A DNA stretch of 64,000 nucleotides, from NCBI GenBank assembly GCA_035582835.1, contig JAYKAV010002009.1, positions 870,634 through 934,633 on the forward strand, in the 5' to 3' direction. Under the pieces are notes generated by a model. That model was given only the letters and a program-made list of their open reading frames with translations, was not told where the DNA came from and did no database searches. This stretch comes from Phoebastria nigripes. Taxonomy: Eukaryota > Chordata > Aves > Procellariiformes > Diomedeidae. Shown here in pieces: positions 63,614 to 64,000 of this stretch; position 1 is the first letter of the stretch, and each line of letters opens with the position of its first letter. A program made the position numbers and the translations under genes.

Positions 63614-63680
63614 AATACTTGTAGGTATTGATACCATAGGTATTATATAAATACTGTAGGTATTTATACTTGTAGGTACC
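63614..63680 (+). repeat. Degenerate tandem tract based on TAGGTAT
   Basis: Four occurrences of (TG)TAGGTA(T/C) spaced 15-22 bp apart, each followed by A/T-rich spacer (for example TACTTGTAGGTATT and ACTGTAGGTATT). Confidence 0.75.
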
Positions 63681-64000
63681 TCTGCTGGAGGTACTGTGAA
63701 TGCCTTTTGGGGTTATGAAAATCTGAATAGATTGCTATAGGAGAAGCACGATTGGAAGTTACTTTCTAAAGGGTCTAAAATCCTTCAAATGACCCCAAGC
63801 CAACTAAAACATGTCGACACAGTAATAACTTTATAATAATGTTGTTTCATTAAACTTCTGCATTTTTGAAGTTGTTCACTCAGCTGATCCATTTGTAATT
63901 AGCGTTTAAACACTTTGTGAATATTCACTAGCTTTGCCACCCCTCCTCGTTGAGGAAAATCACCCTCGGTACCCAGGAGGGGCCGAGGGGTTGAGGCACT

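Larger units (their letters stand above)
41587..64000 (+). other. TOX2: TOX2 intron 3 (5' portion)
   Basis: This is non-coding sequence after the GTCAGT donor. The next TOX2 exon, expected to encode the serine-rich segment before the nuclear localisation signal, was not found by reading this stretch, so it should lie beyond 64000. Contents include AT-rich blocks (42290-43060, 46805-47800, 50650-51420, 60130-60400), a purine-rich stretch with a duplicated 31-bp segment (44750-45060), a full RFX-type motif (47686-47698), an old CR1 (54590-55495), a younger CR1 (57254-58967), a full CRE palindrome (62819-62826) and a TAGGTAT-based tandem tract (63614-63680). The intervals 48100-50600, 51420-54590, 55500-57250 and 58970-63600 contain only chance open frames. 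The stretch 60600-63480 has no simple low complexity and I could not assign it to any family. Confidence 0.82.

Noticed and set aside
63968..63982. 15-base identity with a unit of the minisatellite at 23788
   Set aside because: A single short GC-rich match without tandem structure; likely chance.
1..64000. Bacterial, viral or CRISPR-type systems
   Set aside because: No operon-like gene density, ribosome-binding-site-led frames, spaced direct repeats or viral genes were seen. All evidence points to a vertebrate intronic region.

Overview
The window looks like vertebrate nuclear DNA, almost certainly from a bird. It holds two short coding exons with GT/AG splice sites in tens of kilobases of non-coding DNA, and a LINE of the CR1 type, the main avian retrotransposon, ending in the diagnostic 8-bp 3' repeat. 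Single N characters occur about once per kilobase and one 18-N gap sits inside a poly-A tract, so this is a draft assembly. I see no bacterial-type genes, operons, CRISPR arrays, rRNA or tRNA genes.

Layout: the plus strand carries an internal slice of one gene, which I identify as TOX2 (an HMG-box transcription factor of the TOX family). Positions 1-12854 are the end of intron 1, 12855-12920 is exon 2 (22 codons), 12921-41340 is a 28.4-kb intron 2, 41341-41586 is exon 3 (82 codons), and 41587-64000 is the start of intron 3. Exon 1 and the exons for the nuclear localisation signal and HMG box lie outside the window. The two exons join in frame and encode part of the N-terminal regulatory region, including the family motif EIPPITPP.

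Repeats: four CR1 copies of at least two ages were recognised. One is a fairly young 5'-truncated copy on the minus strand (57254-58967) with a decayed but legible reverse transcriptase. Three are very old fragments, at 5002-6160 (minus), 31190-31490 (plus) and 54590-55495 (plus). There is also a roughly 29-bp GC-rich minisatellite (23728-23960), a possible MIR remnant and many low-complexity tracts.

The structure least explained by known features is a pair of inverted arms of about 170-190 bp at 16935-17120 and 18740-18935 in intron 2. They lie about 1.6 kb apart, each contains two diverged copies of a ~40-bp unit, and the outer unit of the left arm contains a perfect 9-bp hairpin. It may be the remains of a DNA transposon, two opposed copies of an ancient repeat, or a paired regulatory element. 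Other leads are CpG-dense islets 1.9 kb before exon 2 and 1.3 kb before exon 3 (possible alternative promoters), isolated full RFX and CRE motifs, and AT-rich intronic blocks that could be conserved enhancers. Nearly all the open reading frames in the window that exceed 60 codons are chance frames in intronic DNA.
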